A DNA stretch of 42,208 nucleotides from positions 1 through 42,208 of the forward strand of contig JAJZZB010000012.1 of NCBI GenBank assembly GCA_021797795.1, read 5' to 3'. The DNA is from Actinomycetes bacterium (GTDB lineage: Bacteria > Actinomycetota > Acidimicrobiia > Acidimicrobiales > Bog-793). The number at the start of each line of letters is the position of its first letter. The stretch's first letter is position 1. Shown here piece after piece: positions 26,621 through 37,206 of the stretch. The notes below the pieces were generated by a model. It did no database searches, was not told the origin of the DNA, and saw only the letters and a list, made by a program, of their open reading frames with translations. A program made the translations under genes and the position numbers.

Positions 26621-27192
26621 TCCCCGCCCCCCCGCTCGTCGTGCTCGGCCACGCGGGCGGCGATGAGCTCGAGGCGCCGGCCGTACTCCTCGGTGGCGAT
26701 GTCGTGCGCCCACATCACGATGGCGTCTTCGTTGACCTCGGCGTAGTAGTTCTTGCGGATCCCGGCCGGGGCGAAGCCGAACTCGTGGTAGAGGGCCTGG
26801 GCACCGGTGTTCGAGACCCTCACCTCGAGCGTGAGGTCGTCGGCGCCGCGCTCCCGGGCCGTCGTCGCCAGGCGGAGCAGCAGCCGGCGCCCGATGCCCT
26901 GGCGCTGGAAGCGGGGCGAGACGCCGATCGTCGTGACGTGGCCCTCGCCCACGGCCACCATGAGGCCGGCGTAGCCGACGACCTCGCCGCCCACGAGCGC
27001 GACGTAGTACGCCCGGGTGCTTCCCATGGCGAGCTCGGACAGGTAGAGCGAGAGGGACCAGGGCGTCGGGAAGACCTGCTGCTCGATGGCGACGACGGCC
27101 TTCAGGTGCCGCCTTCGCATGGGGACGATCTCGAAGGCACCTCCTGCCGCCTGCCCCCGCCGGTGGGTCGCCCTGCGCAACGCCACGGTCAT
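26617..27192 (-). CDS. rimI: Ribosomal-protein-alanine acetyltransferase RimI
   Basis: GNAT N-alpha-acetyltransferase; RimI-type enzymes modify the N-terminal alanine of ribosomal protein S18 and sometimes other proteins. The 191-residue protein has VFPTPWSLSLYLSEL (substrate helix), YAGLMVAVGEGHVTTIGV, then the acetyl-CoA loop RFQRQGIGRRLL. The C-terminal LEVRVSNTGAQALYHEFGF and RKNYY close the fold. I chose ATG 27192 because it overlaps the tsaB stop as ATGA; a later Met would also keep the whole domain. Its place between tsaB and tsaD is conserved in many bacteria. Confidence 0.92.
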   Translation of the reverse strand: MTVALRRATHRRGQAAGGAFEIVPMRRRHLKAVVAIEQQVFPTPWSLSLYLSELAMGSTRAYYVALVGGEVVGYAGLMVAVGEGHVTTIGVSPRFQRQGIGRRLLLRLATTARERGADDLTLEVRVSNTGAQALYHEFGFAPAGIRKNYYAEVNEDAIVMWAHDIATEEYGRRLELIAARVAEHDERGGGE

Positions 27193-27872
27193 CCGCCTTT
27201 CCGCGACCCGTCGTGCCGGGTCGTCCAGTTGATCCGAGCGTCGGCCTCGCGCAGGTAGCACGGGACGAGCCGGGCAGGATCGAGCGTGGCGCCCTTCGAG
27301 GCGGCGGCATGCGCCAGCACGGCCACGGAGGCTACCGGTGCCGAGGAGAGCGAGCGTCCTGCCACCTCCCACCCCTCACCGGCCAGCACGTCGGCGTAGC
27401 GCAGAGCCCCGTCTCCCGCCAGGACACCCGCCTCGCCGGCCGTCCGGAGCTGCTCGGCCAGCCGACCTGCCGGACCGAAGGCGATCTCGCCCGAGAGCGA
27501 CCAGGCGACCTCCCCGCGTCGGAGGTCGACGACGGGCACCACCGCCCCGCTCGCCCCGGCATCGCGGGCGGCCGCCTCGATCGCCCGCAGGCTCGTCACG
27601 CCGACGGCCGGGATCGCCCGTGCCATGGCGATGGCCTTGGCGGCCGAGACCCCGACCCTGATCCCGGTGAACAGCCCTGGCCCGACGTCGGCAGCCACGG
27701 CGTCGAGGTCGCCGACCGAGGCGCCGGCGAGGACGAGCACCTCGGCCACGAGCGGGTGGAGGAGCTCCACGTGCCGGCGGGAGGTGTGCACGGTGGCCTC
27801 GGCGAGGACGCCCTCGTCGCCGGCGAGGGCGACCCCGGCAGACGCGCCTGCGCTCTCCAGAGCGAGCACCAT
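27189..27872 (-). CDS. tsaB: t6A biosynthesis protein TsaB
   Basis: Non-catalytic paralogue and partner of TsaD in the t6A complex, 227 residues. It has the ASKHA-type start LALESAGASAGVAL, the SRRHVELLHPLV helix, then DVGPGLFTGIRVGVSAAKAIA (about 63-83). The metal histidines of TsaD are absent, as expected. The C-terminal CYLREADARINW is usual. The ATG at 27872 shares one base with the tsaE stop (TGATG); a GTG one codon earlier is equally possible. Confidence 0.94.
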   Translation of the reverse strand: MVLALESAGASAGVALAGDEGVLAEATVHTSRRHVELLHPLVAEVLVLAGASVGDLDAVAADVGPGLFTGIRVGVSAAKAIAMARAIPAVGVTSLRAIEAAARDAGASGAVVPVVDLRRGEVAWSLSGEIAFGPAGRLAEQLRTAGEAGVLAGDGALRYADVLAGEGWEVAGRSLSSAPVASVAVLAHAAASKGATLDPARLVPCYLREADARINWTTRHDGSRKGG

Positions 27873-28336
27873 CACGGTGCCGCCACCTCCACCCTCCGCT
27901 GCCAGGCCGAGCCGTGCGGCTCGAAGGTGAGCACCCTCTCCTCGGTCGTCTCGCCACTGTCGATCGTGACGACGAGCGCCTCGTCCCCGAAGAGCTCGGC
28001 GGCGCCCTCGCCCCACTCGGCGACGAGCACGCCTCCCTCCTCGAGACCCTCGTCGAGGGCGAGGTCGACCACCTCCCCGAGGCGTTCGAGCCGCCACAGG
28101 TCGGCGTGCATGACGGTGAGGCGGCCCCGGTAGAGCTGGCAGAGGGTGAACGTCGGGCTCGTGACGTCCTCGCTCGCCCCGAGGCCGTCGGCGAGCCCCT
28201 GGACGAAGGTCGTCTTGCCGGCGCCGAGGCTCCCGATGAGAAGGACGACGTCGCCGGGCTCGAGCGCCCCGGCCAGCCGGCGCCCGACCTCGCGGGTCTC
28301 CTCGGGGGAGGAGGTGGCGACCTCGGCCGGGATCAC
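27872..28336 (-). CDS. tsaE: t6A ATPase TsaE
   Basis: P-loop ATPase that resets the TsaB-TsaD complex during t6A formation, 154 residues. Walker A is GSLGAGKTTFVQGLA (about 35-49), followed by TSPTFTL, HADLWRL and EWGE, all standard for the family. The GTG at 28336 overlaps the stop of the uracil-DNA glycosylase gene as GTGA. Confidence 0.95.
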   Translation of the reverse strand: MIPAEVATSSPEETREVGRRLAGALEPGDVVLLIGSLGAGKTTFVQGLADGLGASEDVTSPTFTLCQLYRGRLTVMHADLWRLERLGEVVDLALDEGLEEGGVLVAEWGEGAAELFGDEALVVTIDSGETTEERVLTFEPHGSAWQRRVEVAAP

Positions 28337-28890
28337 GAGGACAGCGCCCGCTTGGCCCGCACGAGGTCGGCCCGCATGTCGGCGACGACGGCGCCGCCCG
28401 AGCGGAGGGCGGCGGAGGGGTGGAAGGTGGGCACGACGACGATGCCGTCGCGGAAGTGATGCGACCGGCCGCGAAGGCGTGTGATGCCCTCGGACGTCCC
28501 GAGCAGGTAGCGGGTGGCGAAGTTGCCGAGCGTCACGATCACCTCCGGCCCGACGAGGGCGATCTGGTCGTCGAGGAAGTGGGCGCACGCCTCGATCTCG
28601 CCCGGCAACGGGTCCCGGTTGTTGGGCGGGCGGCACTTCAGGACGTTCGCCACGTAGTAGTCGTCGCGGTGAAGCCCCATCTCCTCTTCGACCAGGCGGT
28701 CGAGCAGCTTGCCCGACCGGCCGACGAAGGGGGCGCCCTCCAGGTCCTCGTCTCGCCCCGGTGCCTCGCCGACGAACATGAGCCGGGCCGCCGGCCGTCC
28801 CCGCGAGAAGACGACCGTCGTCCGCGTCGCCGCCAGCTGGCAGGCGGTGCACGCCGTGGCGGTGACCTCGATCTCGGCGAGCGTCGGCAC
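28333..28890 (-). CDS. Family 4 uracil-DNA glycosylase
   Basis: Removes uracil from DNA. The family 4 motif GEAPGRDED (41-49) is present along with the four cysteines that bind a 4Fe-4S cluster: C14 and C17 in the CxxC near the start, C86 in [10 protein letters not shown] and C102. The HPSA motif with a histidine follows near 157. The length is 185. Family 5 enzymes have GLAPA in place of the first motif. The GTG at 28890 follows the alpha/beta hydrolase stop by 11 bases, so a repair gene sits inside the t6A operon. Confidence 0.92.
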   Translation of the reverse strand: MPTLAEIEVTATACTACQLAATRTTVVFSRGRPAARLMFVGEAPGRDEDLEGAPFVGRSGKLLDRLVEEEMGLHRDDYYVANVLKCRPPNNRDPLPGEIEACAHFLDDQIALVGPEVIVTLGNFATRYLLGTSEGITRLRGRSHHFRDGIVVVPTFHPSAALRSGGAVVADMRADLVRAKRALSS

Positions 28891-28901
28891 GGTGGCCGAC
28901 T

Positions 28902-29933
28902 CTACTCAGCTGTCGGGCCGGCACCCTTTCCCGCCGCCGCCTCCTGCGAGAGCCGCTCGAGGAGCTGGTCGAGCGCCTGCCGGCGCTCGTACATGAGCAT
29001 GTGGCCGGCACCCGGCCAGACCACGAGCTCCGCCCCGGGCAGGCTCGAGGCGAGGGCACGGGCGTAGCGCGGCGGCGTGAGACGGTCCCTGTCGCCCACC
29101 ACCACGACCGTCGGCACCGGAAGCGACTCGAAGGCGGCCCGCTCGTCGAAGCCGACCAGCTCGGGCAGGAGCGAGACGAACCGGTCGGGCCGCATGGCGC
29201 GCGCCAGCTGCACCGTCTTGCGCAGCGCCAGCGGGTCCGGGGCGGCCCCGAAGACGAGCCTGGCGCCCCTCGTCGCCGCCCCGTTGCCCGGCACGACCGG
29301 CAAGCCGGCCTGGTTGACGGCGCCGTGCCCCGCCACGATGAGGCCGGCCGCCCTCGGCGCCAGCCGCTCCCAGCCGGCGAGCGGGGGCTTGATGCCCCCG
29401 GCGCTCGCCACGACGGCGATCGCCCCGACCCGGGCCGACAGGACCTCCGGGTGACGGCGGCAGAACCGCAAGAGGGTCATGCCCCCCATCGAGTGGCCGG
29501 CGACGGTCGCCCTCCGCAGGTCGAGCGCCTCGAGGACGTCGGCCAGGTCGTCGGCCATGGCGGCGATGGTCACCCCCTCCCCGCCCGGCTCGCTCTGGCC
29601 GTGGCCGCGCAGGTCGAGGGCGACCAGGCGGTGCTCGGCACCGAGGTCGCGGAACTGGTACGCCCAGACCTCCGAGGAGAGCGTGGCCCCGTGCAACAAC
29701 ACGATCGGGGGGCCCGAGCCCCACTCGGCGACGTGCACGCTGCCGCCGTCGCGGACCGGGACGTCGAGGTGGCGCGTGCCGGGCGGGAGCTCGAGCTCCG
29801 CCCAGGCGCTCCGGTCCTCTGGCGCCAGGCGGTGGCGGCGCGCCCGGGTGAGGGCGAGGCCGACGCCGGCGGCGGCGGCGGCCGCGCCGGCGAGAGCGAG
29901 GCCGAGCTCCCTGCGGTGGCCCGAGCTGCTCAC
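28902..29933 (-). CDS. Membrane-anchored alpha/beta hydrolase
   Basis: A 343-residue alpha/beta-fold hydrolase of unknown substrate. Residues 10-28 form an alanine-rich N-terminal membrane segment without a clear cleavage site, so it is probably an anchor. The fold has LLHGATLSS (oxyanion region), LDLRGHGQS, the nucleophile elbow AGHSMGG (about 147), the acid in [11 protein letters not shown] and the catalytic histidine in GAGHMLMYE. The GTG at 29933 overlaps the alr stop as GTGA. Association with alr is conserved in some actinobacteria, but the link is unexplained. Confidence 0.88.
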   Translation of the reverse strand: MSSSGHRRELGLALAGAAAAAAGVGLALTRARRHRLAPEDRSAWAELELPPGTRHLDVPVRDGGSVHVAEWGSGPPIVLLHGATLSSEVWAYQFRDLGAEHRLVALDLRGHGQSEPGGEGVTIAAMADDLADVLEALDLRRATVAGHSMGGMTLLRFCRRHPEVLSARVGAIAVVASAGGIKPPLAGWERLAPRAAGLIVAGHGAVNQAGLPVVPGNGAATRGARLVFGAAPDPLALRKTVQLARAMRPDRFVSLLPELVGFDERAAFESLPVPTVVVVGDRDRLTPPRYARALASSLPGAELVVWPGAGHMLMYERRQALDQLLERLSQEAAAGKGAGPTAE

Positions 29934-31135
29934 CGAACCGCCCCGGGCGGCCGCCCGGAGTCGAGGAAGCGGCGGGGCACCCGCAGCCCGATGCGGGTGA
30001 TGATCTCATAGGAGACGGTGCCGAGCCGGGACGCCCACTCTTCGGCCGTGATCTGCTCGCCGCCCTGGGAGCCGATGAGGACGGCTTCGTCGCCGGCTCG
30101 CACCCCGCTCGTGAGCGGACAGGCCACGAGGAGCTGGTCCATCGTCACCTGGCCGGCGAGCGGGCAGCGCCGCCCGCCGACGAGGACGGCACCGCCGCCG
30201 GCGAAGTAGCCCCTCGACACCCCGTCGGCGTAGCCGAGGGGAACCGTCGCCACGAGACAGTGCTGGGCAAGCGGCGCCAGCCGCCCGTAGGAGAGGCGCT
30301 CCCCGGCGTGGTACTCCTTCACGAGGGTCACCTTGGCCTTCCAGGAGAGCACCGGCCGGAGCGGCTCGGCCCCGACCCGGGCCAGCTCGCGGGCCAGCAC
30401 CGGGACGACCTCGGGCCCGGGCGGGTAGCCGTACAGGGCGATCCCGCAGCGGACGAGGTCGTAGCGGGAGGAGGGCCAGGCGATGGCGCCGGCCGAGTTG
30501 GCTGCGTGCACCCGGCGGGGCTCGGGGAGCCCGGCCGCCTTCAGCCGGGCGCGGACGGCCTCGAAACGGGAGACCTGCTCGCCGGTGAAGTCGTTCGAGA
30601 CCTCGTCGGCGACGGCGAAGTGGGTCCAGAGCCCCTGGTAGTCGAGCTCCGGCGAGGCCGCCACCTCGGCGACGAGCTCGACGACCTCCTCCGGGCTCGC
30701 ACCTACCCGGTGCATGCCGGTGTCGACCTTCACCTCGACGGGCAGGGGCGGCCGGCGGTCACCCGCCCCGAGGCGGCGGGCGGCTGCCCGGACCGCCTCG
30801 ACGCCGTCTCGCGTGTACAGGGTCGGCACGAGCCCGAGCGCCAGGGTGTCGTCCATGGCGTCGCAGGCCGGCTCGGACAGGACGAGGACCGGGGCGTCGA
30901 TCCCCCCATCGCGCAGCTCCACGCCCTCGTCGACGAGCGCCACGGCGAGCTCGGAGGCGCCCCCCTCCATGGCGGCCCTCGCCACCGGCACCGTCGAGTG
31001 ACCGTAGGCGTCCGCCTTCACGACGGCGCACAGACGGGCCGGGCCGGCGAGGGCGGCGAGGACGCCGGCGTTGTGGCGGACGGCCGGGAGGTCGATCTCG
31101 AGCCAGGCGGGGCGGTGGACCCCCTCAGCGGGCAC
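29930..31135 (-). CDS. alr: Alanine racemase
   Basis: PLP enzyme that makes D-alanine for peptidoglycan. The PLP lysine is K40 in VVKADAYGHS and the second catalytic residue is the tyrosine in ERLSYGRLAP. The fold-type III barrel plus C-terminal beta domain gives 401 residues, slightly longer than average. VPLGYADGVSR and GQVTMDQLLV are family blocks. The GTG at 31135 lies inside the 3' end of nnr (11-base overlap). Confidence 0.96.
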   Translation of the reverse strand: MPAEGVHRPAWLEIDLPAVRHNAGVLAALAGPARLCAVVKADAYGHSTVPVARAAMEGGASELAVALVDEGVELRDGGIDAPVLVLSEPACDAMDDTLALGLVPTLYTRDGVEAVRAAARRLGAGDRRPPLPVEVKVDTGMHRVGASPEEVVELVAEVAASPELDYQGLWTHFAVADEVSNDFTGEQVSRFEAVRARLKAAGLPEPRRVHAANSAGAIAWPSSRYDLVRCGIALYGYPPGPEVVPVLARELARVGAEPLRPVLSWKAKVTLVKEYHAGERLSYGRLAPLAQHCLVATVPLGYADGVSRGYFAGGGAVLVGGRRCPLAGQVTMDQLLVACPLTSGVRAGDEAVLIGSQGGEQITAEEWASRLGTVSYEIITRIGLRVPRRFLDSGRPPGAVR

Positions 31136-32528
31136 GGCCGCCTCCGGAGGCGGTGGCGGCGTCGGTCAGCACGGCGGCGACGAGCCCGGGCAGGTCACCG
31201 GCGATGAGCCCCTCCGCCGGCGCCAGGGCGGCCGCCCGGCCGTGCACGTGTGCAGCCAGCGCGGCCGCCTCGAGCGGCGGCAGGCCGCGGGCGAGGAAGG
31301 CTCCGATCATCCCCGACAGGACGTCGCCCGTCCCCGCCGTGGCCAGCTTGGCCGACCCGGCCGCCGCCACGAGGACCGTCCCCTCCGGCGAGGCGACGAG
31401 GGTGGTCGAGCCCTTCAGGAGCACGACGGCGCCGAGGCGGGCAGCCAGGCGGCGCACCGCGGTGATCCGGTCGGCGCCGGGCGCCGCCCCGGCCAGCCGG
31501 GCGAACTCGCCGTCGTGGGGCGTGAGGACGGTCGGGGCGCTGCGGGGGGCGAGCACCTCTGCGGCCGAGGCGTCCTCGCCGAGGGCGGTGAGGCCGTCGG
31601 CGTCGATGACGACGGGCACCGGCGCCTTCGCGACGAGGCGGCGCACCGAGGCCCGGGTCGTCCGCTCGGTCCCGAGGCCGGGTCCGACGACGAGGGCGCT
31701 CGTCCGCTCGATCCCCTCGAGGGCGACCTCGTGGAAGCCCGTCGCCGGCAGCACCCGGCTCACCGCCTCGGTGGAGGGGAGGTCGCCGGGGGCGGCCCCC
31801 GGGATGCCGAGGCGGACCATCCCGGCCCCTGCCCGGGAGGCGGCGCGGGCGACGAGGCTCGGCGCCCCGTACATGCCGGGCGAGCCGGCGACGACCGAGA
31901 GCGCCGTCTTCCACTTGTGCGACTCGGCGCCGCGGGCGGGAAGCAGCTCGACGACGTCCTCGTCCTCGACCAGGCGGATCGAGCAGTCCGCCGCCGCCGG
32001 TACCGGGAGCCCGAGCCGCCGGATCCTCACCTCGCCGGCATGCTGGCACCCCTCTGCGAGGAGGAGGCCGGGCTTGAGCGAGCCGAAGGTGACGGTCGCC
32101 CGCGCCCGGACGGCACCGGAGCGGACCTCGCCGGTGTCGGCGTCGACGCCCGTCGGGAGGTCGACGGCGAGCACCGGGGCGCCCCCCGTCTCGGGAGCGC
32201 GGTACTCGCCCCGAAAGCCCGTACCGAAGGCGGCGTCGACGACGAGGTCGCAGGCCGGCAGGTGGGTGGGCAGCGCCCGGGCGTCGAGGACGACGATGCG
32301 GGCGCCGCGCCGGGAGAGCACCCGGGCGGCCACCTTGCCGTCGGCGCCGTTGTTGCCCGGCCCGGCGACCACGACGACCCGCCTGCCGTAGCCGCCCCCG
32401 AGGAGCCGCAGCGCCTCGGTCGCGACGGCGGTGCCGGCACGCTCCACGAGGGCTTCGACCGGGGTCCCCGAGCCGGCGGCGGCCGCGTCGACGGCACGCA
32501 TCTCCTCGATCGTCAGCACGGGCTGCAT
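31125..32528 (-). CDS. nnr: Bifunctional NAD(P)HX epimerase/dehydratase
   Basis: Metabolite-repair enzyme for hydrated NAD(P)H. The N-terminal YjeF epimerase domain (about 1-210) shows the GNNGADGKVAAR loop and VVDAAFGTGFRG. The C-terminal ribokinase-like ADP-dependent dehydratase domain (about 220-467) shows HKWKTALSVVAGSPGMYGA, DADGLTAL, TPHDGEFARL, LKGSTTLV and GTGDVLSG. The length of 467 is typical of the fused form. The ATG at 32528 follows the acpS stop by 9 bases. Confidence 0.95.
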   Translation of the reverse strand: MQPVLTIEEMRAVDAAAAGSGTPVEALVERAGTAVATEALRLLGGGYGRRVVVVAGPGNNGADGKVAARVLSRRGARIVVLDARALPTHLPACDLVVDAAFGTGFRGEYRAPETGGAPVLAVDLPTGVDADTGEVRSGAVRARATVTFGSLKPGLLLAEGCQHAGEVRIRRLGLPVPAAADCSIRLVEDEDVVELLPARGAESHKWKTALSVVAGSPGMYGAPSLVARAASRAGAGMVRLGIPGAAPGDLPSTEAVSRVLPATGFHEVALEGIERTSALVVGPGLGTERTTRASVRRLVAKAPVPVVIDADGLTALGEDASAAEVLAPRSAPTVLTPHDGEFARLAGAAPGADRITAVRRLAARLGAVVLLKGSTTLVASPEGTVLVAAAGSAKLATAGTGDVLSGMIGAFLARGLPPLEAAALAAHVHGRAAALAPAEGLIAGDLPGLVAAVLTDAATASGGGRAR

Positions 32529-32537
32529 GCTCTCGTC

Positions 32538-32899
32538 CTAGCGGGCGACGACGACGGCCGAGGCGGTCTCCTCGGTGTGCGACAGGGAGAGGTGGAACGA
32601 CTCGACGCCGAGGCGCCCGGCGAGCTCGGCCGCCCGCCCGGAGACCCAGAGGAGCGGGGCGCCGCTCTCCAGCCGCCGCACCTCGAGCTCGCGGAAGGAG
32701 ACGGCGCCGATCCCCACCCCGAGTGCCTTCATCGCCGCCTCCTTGGCGGCGAAGCGGGCGGCGAGGCCGGGCACGGGGTCGCGGCGGCCCGAGAGGGACC
32801 GGCGCTCGGCGTCGGTGAACAGCCGATCGGCGACGCCCGGTCGGCGGGCGAGCACCTGGCGGAAGCGCCGCAGCTCGACGAGGTCGATCCCGACGCCGA

Positions 32900-32903
<4 letters not shown>
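32538..32903 (-). CDS. acpS: Holo-[acyl-carrier-protein] synthase
   Basis: Adds 4'-phosphopantetheine to acyl carrier protein. The 121 residues contain GVGIDLVE near the start (Mg-binding aspartate), FAAKEAAMKALG and the C-terminal HLSLSHTEETASAVVV, all diagnostic. The GTG at 32903 overlaps the glmS stop as GTGA. Confidence 0.96.
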
Positions 32904-34750
<1,847 letters not shown>

Positions 34751-34758
34751 GCCGAGAA

Positions 34759-34764
34759 AGGCTA
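34759..34764 (-). promoter_or_regulatory. Candidate leaderless -10 box of glmS
   Basis: TAGCCT on the minus strand lies 8 bases before the glmS ATG in the 48-base gap after glmM. The gap has no room for a ribosome-bound leader. Confidence 0.45.
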
Positions 34765-34798
34765 CCCATCGCGAAGGGCTCGCCCCACGCCACCGCGC

Positions 34799-36139
34799 TC
34801 AGCCGAGCTCGCGCCTCACGACGTCGGCCAACTGCTCGGCGAAGCGGTCGGCGAGCTCGGGCGTCTCGGCCTCCACCATCACCCGGACGCAGGACTCGGT
34901 CCCGCTCCGGCGGAGCAGCACCCGGCCGGCCTCACCGAGCCGGCTCCCGACCGCCTCGGCCTCCGCCCAGACCGCGCCCGCCCCGTCCAGCCTGGCGGGG
35001 TCGGGGACCGGGACGTTGACGAGCACCTGGGGCAGGCGCTCCATCGCCCCGGCCGCCATCTCGGCGAGCGGGCGCCCGCTCCGGCCGAGCAGCTCGAGCA
35101 GCTTGAGGGCCGTGAGGATGCCGTCGCCGGTCGAGGAGTGCTGGCGGAAGATGAGGTGGCCCGACTGCTCGCCGCCGAGGCTGTAGCCGCCCGCTTCGAG
35201 GGCGTCGGCCACGTGCCGGTCGCCGACGGGGGTCTCGATCACCTCGATCCCGATCGAGCCGAGGGCGAGGCGGAGGCCGAGGTTGGAGAGCACGGTGACG
35301 ACGACGGCTCCGCCCTCGAGCGCCCCCGACTTGTGCAGGTCGGCGGCGAACATGGCGATGAGGTGGTCGCCGTCGACGACGGCGCCGCGGTGGTCGACCG
35401 CCAGCATGCGGTCGGCGTCGCCGTCGAAGGCGATCCCGAGGGCCGCCCCCCGCGAGACGACCTCGGCCGCCAGCAGGTCGAGATGGGTCGAGCCGCAGCC
35501 GGCGTTGATGTTCGTCCCCTGCGGCGTGGCCGAGACGACGTGGGCCCGCAGGCCGAGGCGGGCGAGCACATTCGGCGCGACCTGGCTCGCCGCCCCGTTG
35601 GCGCAGTCCACGACCACCTCACCCTCTGGCATGGGCGAGCCGGAGACGAGCGAGACGAGCCGGTCGGCGTACTGGGCGGCGCCGAGGGGGTCGGGTTGGA
35701 TCGATCCGACCCGCGTGGCGGCGCCCTCCCCCGGCGGGACCCGCCCGCTCGTGAGGGAGTCCAGCTCCTCCTGGATGGCGAGCTCGGTCTCCACCGAGAG
35801 CTTCGTGCCGCCGGCGTCGAACAGCTTGATGCCGTTGTCGGCGAAGGGGTTGTGCGAGGCGGAGATCATGGCCGCAGGCAGCGCCCGGCCGGAGGCGAGC
35901 CAGGCGACGCCGGGCGTCGGCAGCACGCCGAGGTCGACGACGTCGCGGCCCTCGGAGGCGAGCCCGGCCGACAGTGCGGCCTGCAGCATGGCTCCCGACA
36001 GCCGGGTGTCCCGGCCGAGGAGGAAGGCGCCCGGGCCGAGCCGGCGCGCCGCCACCCGCCCGAGGGCGAGGGCGAACTCGGCGGTCAGCTCGCTGTTGGC
36101 GACTCCGCGTATCCCGTCGGTGCCGAACCGCGGCGGCAC
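34799..36139 (-). CDS. glmM: Phosphoglucosamine mutase
   Basis: Converts glucosamine-6-phosphate to glucosamine-1-phosphate. The active phosphoserine is S95 in SASHNPFADNGIK. The start RFGTDGIRGVAN, the metal loop FDGDADRM, the sugar-binding GGEQSGH and the phosphate-binding RRSGTESCVRVMVE are all present. The length is 446. The GTG at 36139 follows rpsI by 16 bases, linking cell-wall precursor supply to the ribosomal-protein transcript. Confidence 0.97.
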   Translation of the reverse strand: MPPRFGTDGIRGVANSELTAEFALALGRVAARRLGPGAFLLGRDTRLSGAMLQAALSAGLASEGRDVVDLGVLPTPGVAWLASGRALPAAMISASHNPFADNGIKLFDAGGTKLSVETELAIQEELDSLTSGRVPPGEGAATRVGSIQPDPLGAAQYADRLVSLVSGSPMPEGEVVVDCANGAASQVAPNVLARLGLRAHVVSATPQGTNINAGCGSTHLDLLAAEVVSRGAALGIAFDGDADRMLAVDHRGAVVDGDHLIAMFAADLHKSGALEGGAVVVTVLSNLGLRLALGSIGIEVIETPVGDRHVADALEAGGYSLGGEQSGHLIFRQHSSTGDGILTALKLLELLGRSGRPLAEMAAGAMERLPQVLVNVPVPDPARLDGAGAVWAEAEAVGSRLGEAGRVLLRRSGTESCVRVMVEAETPELADRFAEQLADVVRRELG

Positions 36140-36155
36140 GAAGGTGTCCCCCCGA

Positions 36156-36548
36156 TCAGCGCTTTGAGTACTGCGGGGCCTTGCGAGCCTTCTTCAGGCC
36201 GTACTTCTTGCTCTCCTTCTCGCGTGCGTCGCGAGTCAGCATGCCGGCCTTCTTGAGCAGCCCTCTCAGCTCCGGGTCCACGTCGATGAGCGCCCGGGCG
36301 ATGCCGAGACGGAGAGCCCCGGCCTGCCCGGAGACGCCACCACCGTCGATGGTGGCGTCCACGTCGTACTCCTCGGCCTTGCCGGCCTGGCGCAGCGGCT
36401 CGCTCGCCAGCATCCGGTGGGATGCGGACGGGAAGTAGTCCTCGAAGCTGCGCTTGTTGATGGTGATGGCGCCCTCGCCGGGGCGGACCCGCACGCGGGC
36501 GACCGCCTCCTTGCGGCGCCCGGTCGACTGGGTGAGCGGCTTTGGCAT
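36156..36548 (-). CDS. rpsI: 30S ribosomal protein S9
   Basis: The 130-residue S9. [14 protein letters not shown] near the start, [20 protein letters not shown] in the middle and the basic tail [14 protein letters not shown] that reaches the P-site tRNA are diagnostic. It is cotranscribed with rplM, 48 bases upstream. Confidence 0.98.
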   Translation of the reverse strand: MPKPLTQSTGRRKEAVARVRVRPGEGAITINKRSFEDYFPSASHRMLASEPLRQAGKAEEYDVDATIDGGGVSGQAGALRLGIARALIDVDPELRGLLKKAGMLTRDAREKESKKYGLKKARKAPQYSKR

Positions 36549-36596
36549 CAGCGTGTGTTCCTCTCGGTCATCTCGTTCGTGTCGCCGTCACGGTGC

Positions 36597-37049
36597 TCAC
36601 GAGGCCCTGCGCGCCCTCGGGTCGAGGAGGAGCGGCTTCGGCATCTGGGCGGCGTGCGGGTGCTCCGGCCCGGCGTAGACCTTCAGCTTGCTCAGCATCT
36701 TGCGCCCGAGGGGGCCCTTCGGGAGCATGCCGCGGACGCTCTTTCGCACGAGCTCCTCCGGCTTGGTCTCGAGCAGCCGGCGGTAGCTCGTCGCCGTGAT
36801 CCCACCCGGGTAGCCGCTGTGGCGGTAGGCGAAGGAGCGGTCCGCCTTGTTCGAGCTGAGGGCGACCTTGGCGGCGTTGACGACGATGACGTGGTCGCCG
36901 GTGTCGAGGTGGGGGGAGTAGATCGGCCGGTGCTTGCCCCGCAGCACACGGGCGACCTCGGTCGACAGGCGCCCGAGCACGAGGTCCTCGGCGTCGACGA
37001 CGTACCAGACCCGTTCGATGTCGCTCGGCTTGGTGGAGTAGGTGCGCAC
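36597..37049 (-). CDS. rplM: 50S ribosomal protein L13
   Basis: The 150-residue L13, with RTYSTKPSDIERVWYVVDAE at the start, LGRLSTEVARVLRGKHRP, GDHVIVVNAAKV and RGMLPKGPLGRKML. I chose the GTG at 37049 over an in-frame ATG at 37073. The GTG gives the family's usual first residues and has AAGGA 5 bases upstream, while the ATG has no ribosome site. Promoter and leader hairpin lie just upstream. Confidence 0.96.
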   Translation of the reverse strand: MRTYSTKPSDIERVWYVVDAEDLVLGRLSTEVARVLRGKHRPIYSPHLDTGDHVIVVNAAKVALSSNKADRSFAYRHSGYPGGITATSYRRLLETKPEELVRKSVRGMLPKGPLGRKMLSKLKVYAGPEHPHAAQMPKPLLLDPRARRAS

Positions 37050-37138
37050 AGTCGTCCTTCGTCGCGATGTCATGGTGTTCCGGCGGGCCCGTTGGGTTGC
37101 TCGCGCGCGCCTGCCGGTTCGAGGACCGTCCTCACAAG

Positions 37139-37163
37139 CGCGAACGCCAGAGGCGTGTTCGCG
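37139..37163 (-). promoter_or_regulatory. Leader hairpin of rplM-rpsI
   Basis: CGCGAAC (37139-37145) pairs with GTTCGCG (37157-37163), with GCC/GGC inside and a 2-base bulge. It falls in the 5' untranslated part of the predicted rplM mRNA. Position fits an autoregulatory or stabilising leader; no known structure was matched. Confidence 0.4.
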
Positions 37164-37173
37164 CCGCTCGACC

Positions 37174-37202
37174 AGGATAATGGGCGCGCGACCCCTCGGC
37201 AA
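37174..37202 (-). promoter_or_regulatory. rplM-rpsI promoter
   Basis: On the minus strand TTGCCG (37202-37197) and TATCCT (37179-37174) are separated by exactly 17 bases. The site starts 5 bases after the truA stop, giving a leader of about 120 bases before the rplM GTG. Confidence 0.65.
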
Positions 37203-37206
37203 ACGG

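Noticed and set aside
37050-37073. ATG at 37073 as the rplM start
   Set aside because: It has no ribosome site and adds residues not found in L13; the GTG at 37049 has AAGGA and the usual N-terminus.
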